In this document: positions 12,558-24,371 of the stretch, piece after piece
Numbering within the stretch: the stretch's first letter is position 1
Layout of the letters: the number at the start of each line of letters is the position of its first letter
Origin: Triatoma infestans
Lineage: Eukaryota; Arthropoda; Insecta; Hemiptera; Reduviidae
Reading direction: 5' to 3'
NCBI GenBank assembly: GCA_011037195.1
Contig: JAAEAF010006063.1
Coordinates: 1 to 64,000, forward strand
DNA: 64,000 bases
The notes under the pieces: generated by a model
What the model was told of the DNA's origin: nothing
The model's input: the letters and a program-made list of their open reading frames with translations, nothing else
The model's database searches: none
Made by a program: the position numbers and the translations under genes

Positions 12558-13490
12558 CTCACATAACTTTCTCTTACTAAAGTCTACAAAATTTTATAGT
12601 TAGTGTTAGAAAATTTAAGGACATTCCGTCGGTGATTTTATAGAAGAAAAAAAATATCACGTAATCTGGAAAAAAAAACTGTCCAATAAAAACGTCCTTC
12701 CGGTTTACTAATTTTCTTGAAAATTTTTGAATTATGGCAATCTATTTATTTCTAATTAATTTTTTTTTGATGGTAGAAGTGTATAAATCAACTTTAGAAG
12801 AAAACAAATTTACATTAGTTGATACCACTATATCTAAATTTGTTATGTGCAAATCTATGTTATCACACTGTTTGACAAAAAGTATCCTGATGATGGGCGA
12901 ACGCCCGAAACCGGCGTTCGATTACCACAAAAAAAAACAGGCTATCACGGAAAATATCTCTGATGCTCTTTCCAGTTCTGCGGAACCAACCACAACAAAA
13001 TATTTAATTCTGATAAATATCATTTAGGGATACAGTTGTGTAGCAAACTAAAATAGCATTTTAGAAAAAAACCTAACCTCACCCCACCAACAAAAGTACC
13101 CTTAAATGAATTTTCCCGGAGAAATGTTTCAAATTAGAGTTATAGCTTTTTGTATGTGTAGTTGATATATAAAGTTTAAAGAAAATCGTTGGAGCCGTTT
13201 TCGAGAAAATCACCAAAAAAAATAAATAAATAAAAACATTCAGTAAAGTGGTAACTTCCGGTTGAACGAATTTATCTCCTGGTAGCACTATAACGGAAAT
13301 ATTAAATTTGAACAGTCTGCGATTTTTTATTTTTGAAATATGCTGTCCCACACACACACACACACATATACACAGACCAATCACTAGAAAAACATTTTTT
13401 TGGGCTCAGGAAAACGTGTATTTCCGATGAGAACTTGATATCAAAAATTTGACACGATTACAATTCTCTTACTAATAGGGAGAGAAAGTA
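12558..13490 (-). repeat. Rep-A copy 4, disrupted
   Basis: Minus-strand copy beginning ACTTTCTCTTACTAAAG and ending ACTAATAGGGAGAGAAAGT. Around 12,830-12,998 the Rep-A sequence is replaced or interrupted by a member of the short hairpin family. CA repeats at 13,349-13,366 mark the internal GT tract. Confidence 0.75.
12880..12998 (+). repeat. Hairpin-repeat family member inside Rep-A
   Basis: Carries CGCCCGAAACCGGCG, then CAGGCTATCACGGAAAATAT, CTCTGATGCT and GCGGAACCAACCACAAC, the same order as the copy at 50.9-51.1 kb and partly as those at 36.6, 45.9 and 60.9 kb. Confidence 0.65.
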
Positions 13491-13569
13491 AAAACGTTTT
13501 TAACGAATGTGTGTGTGTGTGTATGAACAAAATATCATCATAACCAACACCAACATCCGCCTAAAAAAC

Positions 13570-13787
13570 GAAGCTTTTGTTCAAAATCCATCAACCAGAA
13601 GTACGACTTAACTAAATTTTTTTTTCAGTTCTTCGTGAAAATGGTTCCGACGATTTTCTTTAAACTTCATATATACTTTCTACAGACATAAATATCTATC
13701 ACTTTCATCTGAAACCTTTATTTGGAAAAACTGATTATTTTTGGGGGTACTGGGGGGAAGAGTAACGCTAACCTTTCCTCTAAAATT
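13570..13787 (+). repeat. Rep-A-like diverged module
   Basis: One module of the Rep-A type (CAACCAGAAGT, GTTCCGACGATTTTCTTTAA, GGGGGTACTGGGGGG, CCTCTAAAATTCCATGGCAG). It served as the target of the following SINE1. Confidence 0.6.
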
Positions 13788-13798
13788 CCATGGCAGTA

Positions 13799-14229
13799 TG
13801 CCCGCAAGGGGTATCTGTTGCATGCAGTTATTTGGGGAGTAGCGACCCCACGGGTTACCACAGCTCATTACTCCATGCACTTCGTCAGAACAGTACACAA
13901 TACACTTAACTACAGACACTACACTTTACAGTCAAGGACAAACACAGTAAACAAACTAAGGGTCTCCGTACGTAGTTAAATGGCATAAGCCAAGGGAGAA
14001 AGAAGGGATTAGCTCAGTGGTAGCATGCTGGACTTAGCAACGCGGAGCTCCTGGGTTCGAATCCAGCATGCTGCCCTTAGATTTTCTCATACTGTTCGAT
14101 GATAGACAGTGGTGTCTGTAGCTAGAGAACACTGCTTGGAGGCCGGCTGTGCATTGGAGAAGGCTCCGGGGCACAATAGATCTTTCAGGTCACAGTGCAA
14201 TAATCCCCTATAACAATCTACAATCTCTA
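13799..14229 (+). mobile_element. SINE1, full-length composite tRNA-derived SINE
   Basis: Two-part element. The 5' module (CCCGCAAGGGGTATCTGTTG onward, about 190 bp) is followed by a tRNA-like unit with A box TAGCTCAGTGGTAGC and B box GGTTCGAATCC, then a body with TTAGATTTTCTC, GATAGACAGTGGTGTCTG, GAGAAGGCTCCGGGGC and GCAATAATCCCC. The flanking direct repeat CCAT(G/T)GCAGTA at 13,788-13,798 and 14,230-14,240 (one mismatch) is a likely TSD. The tRNA head folds as a degenerate cloverleaf but is embedded in a repeat, so it is not called as a tRNA gene. Confidence 0.88.
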
Positions 14230-14244
14230 CCATTGCAGTACAAT

Positions 14245-14945
14245 GGGCACTGATATTGATAAAAATATTGATAATAATAAAAATAATAATATAATAATAA
14301 TGCCTTTATTTGCAAATAATATCGAAATGTGCAAAAATTAAATATAACTTTTTATAAAATGATATAAAACATAAAGACAAATCTGTTGGTTATACATCCG
14401 TTACAGGATTAAAAGGAATACATTTGAGAAAATACAATAAAATTAAATAAACATCAATTAGTGTAAAACATACTATATAAATTAAATAGAAGTAAAAGCA
14501 GTGAAAATGAAAAATACAAACATAATGCAAATTATAAACTTTAGGTTCAGATAAAATTGAAAATAAACATGGAGTAAAAAGTATACAATAAAAATGAAAA
14601 CAGATTTAATAATGATAAAAACAAATACGAAGGAATAAACTAGTGTTATAAATTGATATATAATTATTAATTGGATTAATTAAGCTGGATTAATTAACTA
14701 TGGATTATTAACATTTTGTTCAAAGATATATGCATCCTTGCGAAAATTGCTGAGAACTAACAAGTCTTCCATTCAGCAGATCAAACACTTCCTGAGGGAC
14801 TGAATCTTTTGTAAACCATTTCTGTCTTAAAAAATTGTACGCTGAACAAACAACCAAAAAAATGATGTAAATCCTCTAATGGGGTCAGTACTTACTGCAC
14901 AGTTAACACAGACTTATTTTTATCGAAAAATAAAACTTCAACTTT
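14245..14945 (-). pseudogene. Non-LTR retrotransposon 3' remnant
   Basis: The left edge is an AAT-repeat tract followed by AATGCCTTTATTTGC, which on the minus strand is a 3' tail of the type seen on several non-LTR families. About 500 bp upstream (minus sense, 14,740-14,900) a degenerate frame reads DLHHFF...C, then WFTKDSVPQEVFDLLNGRL, resembling the zinc-knuckle and C-terminal region of ORF2. The 3' UTR between is AT-rich. Clade unassigned. Confidence 0.5.
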
Positions 14946-16254
14946 AATGTTCCATTCTTTAACTCTTCGTGATTCAAAAAATTAACTATTAACCACTATC
15001 TATTCTTGAACCGAAAAATCCAAGTCTCTGCGGATAATCTGGAACAATGTCATGTGACAGCGAATTCAATGTTATTAGTTCATTCATCAACTATTTGATT
15101 TCATAAAACCATAACAATCCATTTCTAATTACTTGCGATGGCAGTTTTGTCGGAAAGGCTCAAATTCAAACAAGGTAATCATGATGCAGTTGTTGTGGTT
15201 GGTTCCGCAGTTCATCTGGAAAGCAGCAGAGATATTTTCCATGAGAGCCTGCTTCAACAGTGTGATTACACGGACTTGCACAAAACAAAATCAGTTTATT
15301 TAGTGTTTTGTTATGACCTAACTTGGTTAAGAATGGGGTTCTTTATACGTAATTATAAGGTCACAATGTTTCCATTCTTATAAGGCATTGTATTTATGGT
15401 TCTTTTAGAAAGTGCAACATCAATAAGTGGAGAAGTGCAACTTAAATTACGTTTAGGAGTGAATTTTCATTACTAGATAATTATTTATGGTATCTTATTT
15501 TTAATTGTTATTATTTGAGTATAGTACTAATACTTAATTACAAAAGATGACTGCGTCAATTGTTGACTACTAATCAATAATTAATAATAAAAATTAAATA
15601 AATTATCGTAAAATAGTAAAAAAAATAAACATATTGCAAAACAATTAAATTATATAATCATCTCATGCTACCTGACATTCACGTAAGTTATCTGATACTC
15701 ATACAGATATGCTCTCTGACATCCACAATCATGTTATCTAATATATTTACACTCGCATATGCATAGAGAAACATACATTTTTTTTTTCATGTACAAAGAA
15801 ACCCTTCTTGATCAAGTTAAGCCAAAAAAAACAAAAAAAAAAACACAATGTATTAACTGATTTGGCTCTGTGCAAGTCTGAGTAAACACACTGCTTATCA
15901 AGACATCCTGATGAAGCAGGCTGACATGGAAAATATATCTCTGTTAGTCATGATACGCAGTTTAACTGTGAATAAATACAGAGGGAGTATAGAACCAATA
16001 TTTAATTACAAAAGATGGCTGCGTCAGTAGATATAAAATACTGATGGATTGTAGTTTGGAAATCTTAATTTAATAATCAAATATTATTTGTTCAATTTCA
16101 AATATTACTTGGTTTGTACAACGTTATTGGTGCTGTATGGGACCAAGGCATTAATCACTTTTCGTAATACCTGCCTGGGTAGGTTACTTGCCCCCCCCCC
16201 CCCCCACTAACTTCATTTTATTTTAGAACAAATAAATAAAATTTGTCGTTTAAA
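14946..16254. other. AT-rich spacer with scraps of the hairpin repeat
   Basis: At 15,193-15,262 (GTTGGTTCCGCAGTTCATCT, GATATTTTCCATGAGAGCC) and 15,905-15,960 (CATCCTGATGAAGCAGG, ATGGAAAATATATCTCTG) are diverged pieces of the hairpin family. Poly-C (15) at 16,191-16,205. Nothing coding. Confidence 0.5.
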
Positions 16255-16304
16255 GAACAGTATGAGAAAGAGTTGTACGAGTGTTTCACACCAGATTTAT
16301 TTTA
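16255..16304 (+). repeat. Rep-A terminal fragment
   Basis: GTATGAGAAAGAGTTGTACG followed by GTGTTTCACACCAGATTT, the closing end only. Confidence 0.7.
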
Positions 16305-17529
16305 TTTCTTTTTTGACCAGAAAAATGCTTCAAATAAAAGTGACAGGTCAATATGTTGTAAACAAAGTTTTTAAAGATAAATCTATGAGATTGGTTTTCC
16401 CAAGGTGATATACTATCTAAAAGGAATATAAAATTTAAGTTTCCCCAGATTTAGGAAATAAATATATTATATTGAATAAATATGGGATAACCAGGGTATT
16501 GAAAGGAGATAAAACATATATCAATACAAATAATGTTTATACTATACAAAAACATTAAAGGAACCACTTTCATTTATTATTATTTTTTTTAATCTACGCA
16601 ATTAATTATTTAACCCCCCCCCCCCAAAGGAATGAAAAAACATAACCATAATCTTTATTGCATTTCAAAATAAAATAAAAATATAATGGGAGATAAAATC
16701 TCCAAGATTTGGAATAATACACTAGATATGTAGATAGTACGTTCAGCAACCGCTAGGTAGCATATGTGAGTGCTTTCCAATAATCAAGGATGGCAAGTCA
16801 TGTGCTATGGATAACAAATAAGACAGAACAAAACAAGAAACGATGGTATCCGTTTTTATTAAAATATTAATGCGTTGATTTATTGATAATATTTAAAACT
16901 TTATTGAATTTTAAATGAACTTGTTTATTTTGGCATGTACAGTTTATTGGATCTTTACCAGCTTTTTTGTTCATCTTCTGTAAGGGAGGCCATGCTGCTT
17001 TATGTTTTAAAGTCATAAGGTAAACATTTTTGTATATACGGTCGAGGAGGATCTACACATAGTTTCAGTTCAGAGTTAGGGGTAAATAGATGCATAATGT
17101 TCAATGTTGATCGTCATATTTTAACCTTAAACCTATAAATTATTTCTTGATTATAAAATCGTTGACTAGTTTGCCAGGAAATGGAAAGATGCCAAACCCT
17201 GAGTAGCAACTGTTTCCAATATGTTAGACAAAATAAAAAATAAAAATAACTATCGATATTAAAAACAAGAACGACGATAACCTAAAGAATAAACAGAAGT
17301 TAAAATATTATATGTTCCTCTTCAATGAGACATATATCATCTGGAAAGGAGAATGAGCTCGTATAACCTTCAAAAGAGGTACAACGATTATCGGCACCTA
17401 TTCTTCCACTTATCTCTTGGTGGATTGTAACTACTCCGTAATTGGTCATATACACATTCTTATCTCACGATTTATATTAAAAACGTTAAGAACAATAATT
17501 AGTTCCCCAAACTATGGATAAAAAACTAT
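16305..17529. other. AT-rich spacer, nothing recognised
   Basis: Includes a 12-base poly-C at 16,614-16,625. No coding or repeat signal supported. Confidence 0.5.
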
Positions 17530-18900
17530 TGAGACATCCAATCCTTTTTCCAGATATATTTTCAATTACCATGAAATTCATACCATTCCTATCCTTCAGC
17601 TACTAACCCGATTCTCAAATCCTTTTTATCTGACCGCTAATTCAAGTACAGATACATGTATATCAAATTCTCCTATTCCTAGAAAAGTGGGCGTACCGCA
17701 AGGCAGTAATCTAGGCCCCATCCTATACGCAATATATACAGTAGATATACCAACCCATCCAGAAAGTGTACTAACCTATGCTAATGATTAGTTATCCTAT
17801 CAAGATCCAATAACAGCTCACAGAAACCTGCAACCTATCTTACTTCGTTACAGGAATGGTTCAAATGAAAATTAAATTAAACAAAACCAAATCTCAAAAT
17901 GTTATTTTCAAACTTCACCGCATCACTACCCCTTCCCTCCAGTCTAATACAATTTAAATTCTATCCCTCCTACCTTGGGATGTACATAGATAAAAGATCA
18001 ACTTGGATCCCACATAGCCGACTTAAAATACTTGAACTTAATAGATGCTATCGCAAACCGAAAAGACTGCTCGATTATAGATCAAAACCCTCGCTAAACA
18101 ACAAACGACTCATAATACCATAACTATATTAAGACCTACATCGACATATGAAATCGAACTATGGGGTTCAACGAAACATGTCAAATCTCCAAAGAAGATC
18201 AGTCTAAAAGCATCGTTAACGCTCGAGTTTATTTTTCAAACCAAACTATCCATACAGACCTAGACATTTCTTTAGCCCGCAAGGGGTATCTGTTGCATGC
18301 AGTTACTTGGGGAGTAGCGACCCCACGGGTTACCACAACTCAGTACTCCCATGCACTTCATCAGAACAGTACACAATACACTTAAACTACATTCACTTTA
18401 CAGACAAGGACAAACACAGTAAATAAACTAGGTTCTCTGTTCCTAGTTAAATGGCGAAAGCCAAGGGAGAAGGAAGGGATTAGCTCAGTGGTAGGGCGCT
18501 GGACTAGCATTGCGGAGGTCCCGGGTTAGAATCCAGCATACACGAAATGAACCTTAGATTTTAGGAGCCCTTAGATTTTTCTTCCTAGGAGAAGCCTCTA
18601 CAACTACTGTCCGGTGATGGGAGGTGTTGCCTGTAGCTAGAGAAAGCTGCTTGGAGGCCGGCTGTGCATTTGAGAAGGCTCCGGGGAGCACAATAGATCT
18701 TACAGGTCGCAGTGCAATAATCCTCAACAACAATCTAGACATTCCTTTTGTAGGTAAGGTTTCCCGGAACCCAATATAACAAATTCCATCAGACTTTTTC
18801 ATTCCCACTCTAATTCTGTTATCCAAAATTTATCATCCCCCTTGTATTCCAGATAAAACTTCCAGATGTTTAAGGCGCCAGAGTGGCCTCACGATCACCT
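17530..18900 (+). pseudogene. Jockey-clade ORF2 remnant (reverse transcriptase to C-terminus), split by SINE1
   Basis: In shifting frames the plus strand shows typical Jockey landmarks in order: an FLTANSSTDTCISNS-like strand, RT motif GVPQGSNLGPILYAIYT (about 17,690-17,742), a decayed catalytic block reading LTYAND-stop where the family has (Y/F)ADD, IKLNKTKSQNVIF, YLGMYIDKRSTWIPHSRL (about 17,970-18,023), a YRKPKRLLDYRSKPSLNNKR helix (about 18,048-18,108), IELWGSTKH, and SNQTIHTDLDISL just before the SINE1 (18,274). After the SINE a further about 150 bp resembles the C-terminal part. Endonuclease and ORF1 are not visible. The lost second Asp of the RT active site plus several frameshifts and stops make it inactive. 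Assignment to Jockey rests on motif resemblance, not on a search. Confidence 0.82.
18274..18734 (+). mobile_element. SINE1, full-length, nested in the Jockey remnant
   Basis: Composite copy: 5' module from CCCGCAAGGGGTATCTGTTG, tRNA head with TAGCTCAGTGGTAGG and GGTTAGAATCC (B box with one change), and the body through GAGAAGGCTCCGGGG. Flanking repeat CTAGACATT(T/C)CTTT at 18,260-18,273 and 18,735-18,748 is the TSD, and the Jockey frame is continuous across it apart from the SINE. Confidence 0.9.
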
Positions 18901-19061
18901 CTCTAAAGATGAAAAGAGCAAAATTAGTTCCGAATATTTAATTATGGAGAGATAACGCTGAGTAGCTTCTCCTTTTGTTTAGTATGTGAGGTGTAAGTGT
19001 CAGTGTCAATCGACAGTGTTACATATAGCGCAATTAGCGCTGGTATAACAATTCAAATCAA

Positions 19062-19725
19062 AAAAAATCTGGTGTGAAACACTCACACAACTTTCTCTTA
19101 CTCCTGTTTTCAAAATTATAATTGACAAATGTTATAGTTTGTGAACGAAATTCGTCGAAAACTCTTTAGTAAATGCGCACTTCCGGCTTACTAATTTTCT
19201 TAAAACTTGGAATTTTGGCCATGTATTTATTTCTAATTAATTTTGTTTGGATGATAGAATTGTATAATCAACTATGATACCACTTTAGGGGAAGCTGTAA
19301 CCCCAACCCTCCCCTAAAAGTGCCCTTAAATGAATTTTTCCGGAGAAATGTTTCATATAAAAGTTGTAGCTCTTTGTATGTGTAGTTGATATACCAAGTT
19401 TAAACAAAATCGTCGGAGCCATTTTTGAGAAAATCGCAAAAACATATAAAAACCAACTAGTAAAGTGGTACTTCCGGTTGAGGAATTTTAACAGATAACG
19501 CACACTCAGATGCCATAGTGATACCTAAACGTAATATCAAGTTTCAAGTTTCTACAGTTTTTCGTTTTTGAGCTATGCTGTTCACATACACACACACACA
19601 CACCACACACACACACACAGACCATTCGCTAAAAACCACTTTTTTGGACTCAGAGGACCTCAAAACGGATATTTCCGGTGAAAACTCGATATCGAAAATT
19701 TGACACGCTAGGAGTAAGAGAAAGT
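19062..19725 (-). repeat. Rep-A copy 5 (short form)
   Basis: Complete at both ends (TCTGGTGTGAAACACTCACA ... GCTAGGAGTAAGAGAAAGT) but only about 660 bp: one internal module fewer than the 1-kb copies. (CA)n at 19,589-19,620. A 72-codon frame on its minus strand is repeat-derived. Confidence 0.85.
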
Positions 19726-21008
19726 AAAAATTGAATTTATATAAATTGATAATAAAAATTAAATCGTGATCATAGATTTAATTGTTTTAATTAGTTAGAG
19801 AATATATATTGAATAAAAAAAGCAAAACATTTAATAGTCTTTATGTAACTTAAAAGTTTGTTTACATTCCAAATTATGGTTAATTAATAATACGCATTGC
19901 ATTTATAATTACATCTCTCTGGGTGATTAATTTGTCTTTAATAAAATAATAAACGCTTAATTATTTTATAATATATTTTTATCATTTGCTTAAAAATTAA
20001 AAGTTAAATATAAAAAAAAAAAAAAAAAAAAAGTCGTTAACACCAAAACTATTGCGTTCTATTGAACTAATAATAAATAATTTATAGAAAAATTAAATAA
20101 AATCCATTATAGTTTATTAGAATTATTAGGCTGTCAAATAGTTGCATAAATGAATAAAAACTTACTTATCAGCATAATACTTAATAAATAAACAAACTTT
20201 TAGATTATGCAATATTTTTAAACATATTTTATCCTGTTCAAATTAAAAAAACAAAAAAAATTAATATTAATTAAAATTTAAAAATATATTAAACCGGTAA
20301 CCAAGTTTTATTAATAATTTTATTATAAACATTTGCTATCACAAAATGGCATTATCTATAATGTTGTAAGAGATATTTTCATGTAAATCTTAAAAGCCCT
20401 CAGGATAAAAATCTTTAAGAATACATTGAAACTATTATGAAATATGTACATTATTTCATTTAATACCGTTAACTGTAAAAATGAAAGATGTGTATCGATA
20501 TGTAAGAAAGTGAGAAATTAATGAATTCGCATTTTACATCCGTAAAATCTGTTCATTACTAAAAAAAATTACAGATTTATTACATATTATGTTATTCTGT
20601 AAATATTTTCATCAAGTTTGGTCTCCCAACTTGGCTAACCATCAGTTTATATGTACCTATTGTTATATTGCTAACGGTACAAAATATGAAGCAGTTATTC
20701 CTCAGCACATAATTACTTTATCTAATTTATAACTAAAAGATGTGTTAAAGAATTATATAAAAACTCTTTTCTTCTAAAAAAAATATTAAAAAAGTAATAA
20801 TATGACATAGTTCACTCGATAATATCATGAAATTAAACAACAAACTTTCGCTACAAGTTTCGTAAAAAATGATAATATTTAATTCAATTCTAAAAGTGTA
20901 ATGTTTCTTCAATGTCGTAGGATTTTTTTTTTTTCGCCACTAAGAGCATTTCTAATACAGTAGTAGTAGTAGAAGTGAAAATACATAAAACTTCTTGAAT
21001 TTCCTTTC
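19726..21008. other. Very AT-rich spacer, nothing recognised
   Basis: Poly-A of about 20 near 20,010-20,031. No supported feature. Confidence 0.5.
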
Positions 21009-22110
21009 ACCTGTTTCAACATGGTGTCAGTGCCCACAAACTTATAGAGAGAGAGAAGATAGATTGGCCAGAAAACTTTCGCTTTATTGTGGTCGTCTGT
21101 GTTGCCAAGTAAATACTAATTTCATGATATTATGTTTGTGTAATATTTTCTATTTACAATAATGGTTTTGTTTACAAAAACTACATCGAACATAGTAAGG
21201 ATCCGGACAATGAAGGGTTGTCGCGGATATAAATACTAGTTATCAAACTGTAGATCAAGGGTCGTAAGATTTTATAAGATCTAAAGATAAAACCTACTTC
21301 TTACATTAAAACTACTACTTCTCATTCAGTTTTATTTTAACTACTTAGTTTATATAATTACATTATTTTAAATTTGTCTTTTTGTAATGGAATCAAGCCA
21401 GCGCCTTTATTGAGAAAATATGCCACCATACAACAGTTCCATTACCAGCCACACCGCCGGGCCTCTGAGAGCATTTCCACTAAGTATTACCCCCCCCCCC
21501 CCATCGCGCCTACTTACGGCAATGTATTGGCGAATGAGCTTCTACTTGCGACAGCCAGATATCCCCCCAAAAAGCTGTCTCTTATACCAAGAGCTAGGAG
21601 AATCAATATAATAAGCCGGCCATCTTAGGGCTTAAGAGAAGTCGCCACATAAACTTTAAAGAATTAACCCTCAACTTCAGCCATGAAGGATTTAGCAAGC
21701 TAGCTACACTAGCTATCCAGCATTAGAGCAAGCAAGAGTTCTAACTAACAACAACGACTCTCATCAACCAAAGCTCCATCCTGCATTCGTCACATCACTC
21801 ATCGCTCGATCACTCTAACTTCAATTTACACTCTTTTCCCAACTAAGTAAATGTAAAATCTAAATTGTGAATACAGTTCATTTCGTGTGTCTACCATTAC
21901 ATTTTGAATATTATAATGTTTGAAGTATTTGGTATTGGACTTGATAGAATCAACAACATGGTGCCTATTTTCTATATACAGTAATGTTTTGTTTACAAAA
22001 ACAAACTTAGTAAGGATCCGGCAATGTGGGGTTGTCGCTGATATAAATAGAAGTTATCAATCTGTAGATCAACAGTTTGCATCATACGATTTTATAAGAT
22101 AACGTCCTAT
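21009..22110 (+). repeat. Direct-repeat pair around a GC-richer block, possible LTR remnant
   Basis: 21,150-21,285 and 21,960-22,105 are diverged direct repeats sharing TTTTGTTTACAAAAAC, TAGTAAGGATCCGG, GGGTTGTCGC, GATATAAATA and TGTAGATCAA. Each is preceded by an AACATGGTG block (21,029 and 21,955) that could be a decayed primer-binding site. Between them 21,380-21,905 is GC-richer, with poly-C (13) at 21,490-21,502 and a tract like the R/U5 part of an LTR. No protease, RT or integrase motif is seen. The 84- and 63-codon frames at 21,374-21,628 show no domain. Confidence 0.35.
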
Positions 22111-22492
22111 AACAGCCTAAAAGCAATGTCTCTCATCTAACAACACGTACAAATAATACAAAGACCTCCAGTATTACCACAAAGGGCCTGCAGAAGAGTT
22201 GAGTATACGCATACTATTTAGAAGACTAAATACGTAATAGTTAAGTTTGGCTATTTGGTTATTTATTGTTTAGAGTCAGATCAAAATTTCTTGAACACCG
22301 GAATTACAGCTAACTGACGTCGAAAGTATACGAATGTCGTTGAGTACTTAAACGTTCAAACTACCATAAAAGTGCTAAGAGATTGTAAAATAAGTACTTA
22401 TAAAAAAAAAAGCAATGTTTATAGAAGACAATTTCTTTCTTTAAAGATACTTTTAAGATAAAGTAAATTAAAACGTAGCAAGAAATTAAAAC
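22111..22492. other. AT-rich spacer, nothing recognised
   Basis: No supported feature. Confidence 0.5.
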
Positions 22493-22790
22493 AAACCGGA
22501 TATTAGAAGAATTCCAAATTTGAAGAAAATCGGTAAACCGGAAGTGCGAATTTTTCCAAAATAGGTTTTTTTATTTTTTTATTTTTTTTTATTTTTCTCG
22601 AAGACAACTACGATTTCCGTGTAATATAGAGATAACTCATACTAAATATTGTTCTATATTAATAATTCAGTCAAATAAAATGGGGTATGAGAAAGTTTGT
22701 GTGAGTGTTCACACAACCGGTTCTTGGGAAATCTCAAAATACATATTTCCGGTGAAAGCTCAATTTTGAAAATTTGAACACATACTAGGG
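22493..22790 (+). repeat. Rep-A-like fragments
   Basis: AAATCGGTAAACCGGAAGTG at about 22,527-22,546, GAGAAAGTTTGTGTGAGTG at about 22,688, then on the other strand ACATATTTCCGGTGAAAGC. Diverged scraps of the family. Confidence 0.55.
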
Positions 22791-23178
22791 GTATGTCTGT
22801 TTGTTTGATTTGTAAAATTTGACCAAGGGCAAATAAAAAGTAGCCGAACACTTAAGCTAGAGTCCCCGCTAATCCAAGTAATTGCATGCATCAATTAACT
22901 TTGAGAGCCCTAAGTACTTTTATTCTATGAAGTTAGGGAATTTGGGGGGTAAGCGCTGTTCATATTGTGATTTCTGAACAGGTGGTAATAAAAAAATGCC
23001 TTATATATCATCACCGATACAACAGGCGCGTCATGGATTTAGCACGCTCTAACCATCACTTCATTACTAAGCCACTAGCATGTCTCCATTCTAAGTAATA
23101 ATTAATTTATGCCCTAATGCTCAGCATGCTAGTTCTATATCAGGAAGTTTCAAGAACAAATCCTAATTTTAATCGATT

Positions 23179-23345
23179 AGGGGCGGGTGTTGGTGTAGTG
23201 GTTATGAGCATGGACTTTTAACTGGGAGATCCCAAGTTCGAGTCCAGCGTATAAATGCTAAATTTTATATTAGTATGAAAAATGTCCATGACACCTAATT
23301 TGGTAATTGGGCGTTAAGCCCGCCTGAAAATAAATGGGTTAAGCA
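23179..23345 (+). mobile_element. SINE2 copy
   Basis: tRNA-like head with TGGTGTAGTGGTTATGAGC (A box) and AGTTCGAGTCC (B box), body with GACACCTAATTTGG and GCGTTAAGCCCGCCTGAA. The TTTAC tail is not preserved. Confidence 0.85.
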
Positions 23346-24371
23346 ACATAAATCAGACATAAAAGTCTATTAAAGAAGTATCATAATACATTTAAAAACA
23401 CAACGAATTCCTCAAGAAGTTATCCTCAGTGGGCACCCAGTAGCTTCTTCAAAACTGTAAGTCTATTATTGGAACATCTAAATCTACTATTTTGTTAGAA
23501 CAAGTATTGTGTAATGCGTGTTTCTTTATTCAACACCTAATCCAGCCACATTTCATTAGACTAAAATTTGTTCAGACAGGGACGTTAACTATGATTCAAT
23601 GTTATATATTTTACCTTTTCCTACTGCCTTAAGAGGAATTTTGATTATTTTTCGGTATTATATGTTTATTACATTCTTATATTCCCGAGAATTTGCATTA
23701 AAATCTCAGAATTTCCACGCTAATGAAAATTTATTAACTGTTGTATTAAAAATGAATGGTAAACTGGGCTAGATCTATAATTTTTTTTTCTTAAAAAATA
23801 TTTAAAATTACCATAATAATAATAATGTTTTAAATAACTCTCAAACTAGAGAAATAAGTTCAGACACTAGTAAACGGTAAATAATTATATTAACAAAAAT
23901 CGACAGTTAATTAAATAAAAACAAAATGAAACAATGTTATATATAAAATGATCAATTTACTGGTCTATATATTAAAATGTGTTTATATTAAAATTATAAT
24001 AATAATACTAATAATAAAAATAAATGGACGGCTGAAAACAGGGGCGCCATCAGAGAGAGAGAGAGAGAGAGAGGGGGGGGGAGAAAAAATTGTACCCATA
24101 ATATTTGAGCCAATAGAACTGGTTCTCCACAGTAATTAAATAGTAATTTTTAACAAGATTGTTGGCGCCACATTTAAATAAATAACATAGACTAGGTGTC
24201 TCTGTCTCAGGCATCACGCAAAACGATTTGGCCTTTATTTGGGGCAAATTTTTGAGGGTTATCCCTTTCTATGTTATTATAAAGCTTCATTATTATTATT
24301 ATTTGGTTCGTATTTATTATTTTTTTTGAAAACAAAATTAATTCTGTTCAACCTTCGTCTGTTATAACCTA
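23346..24371. other. AT-rich spacer with a GA microsatellite
   Basis: (GA)n followed by eight G at about 24,053-24,081. Otherwise nothing recognised. Confidence 0.6.

Noticed and set aside
14007..14080. tRNA gene candidate with perfect A and B boxes
   Set aside because: The same sequence occurs in many copies, each followed by the SINE1 body and flanked by TSDs, and the cloverleaf is degenerate. It is a SINE head, not a tRNA gene.
21374..21628. Two overlapping frames (84 and 63 codons) with proline-rich stretches
   Set aside because: The proline run comes from a poly-C homopolymer. No recognisable domain.
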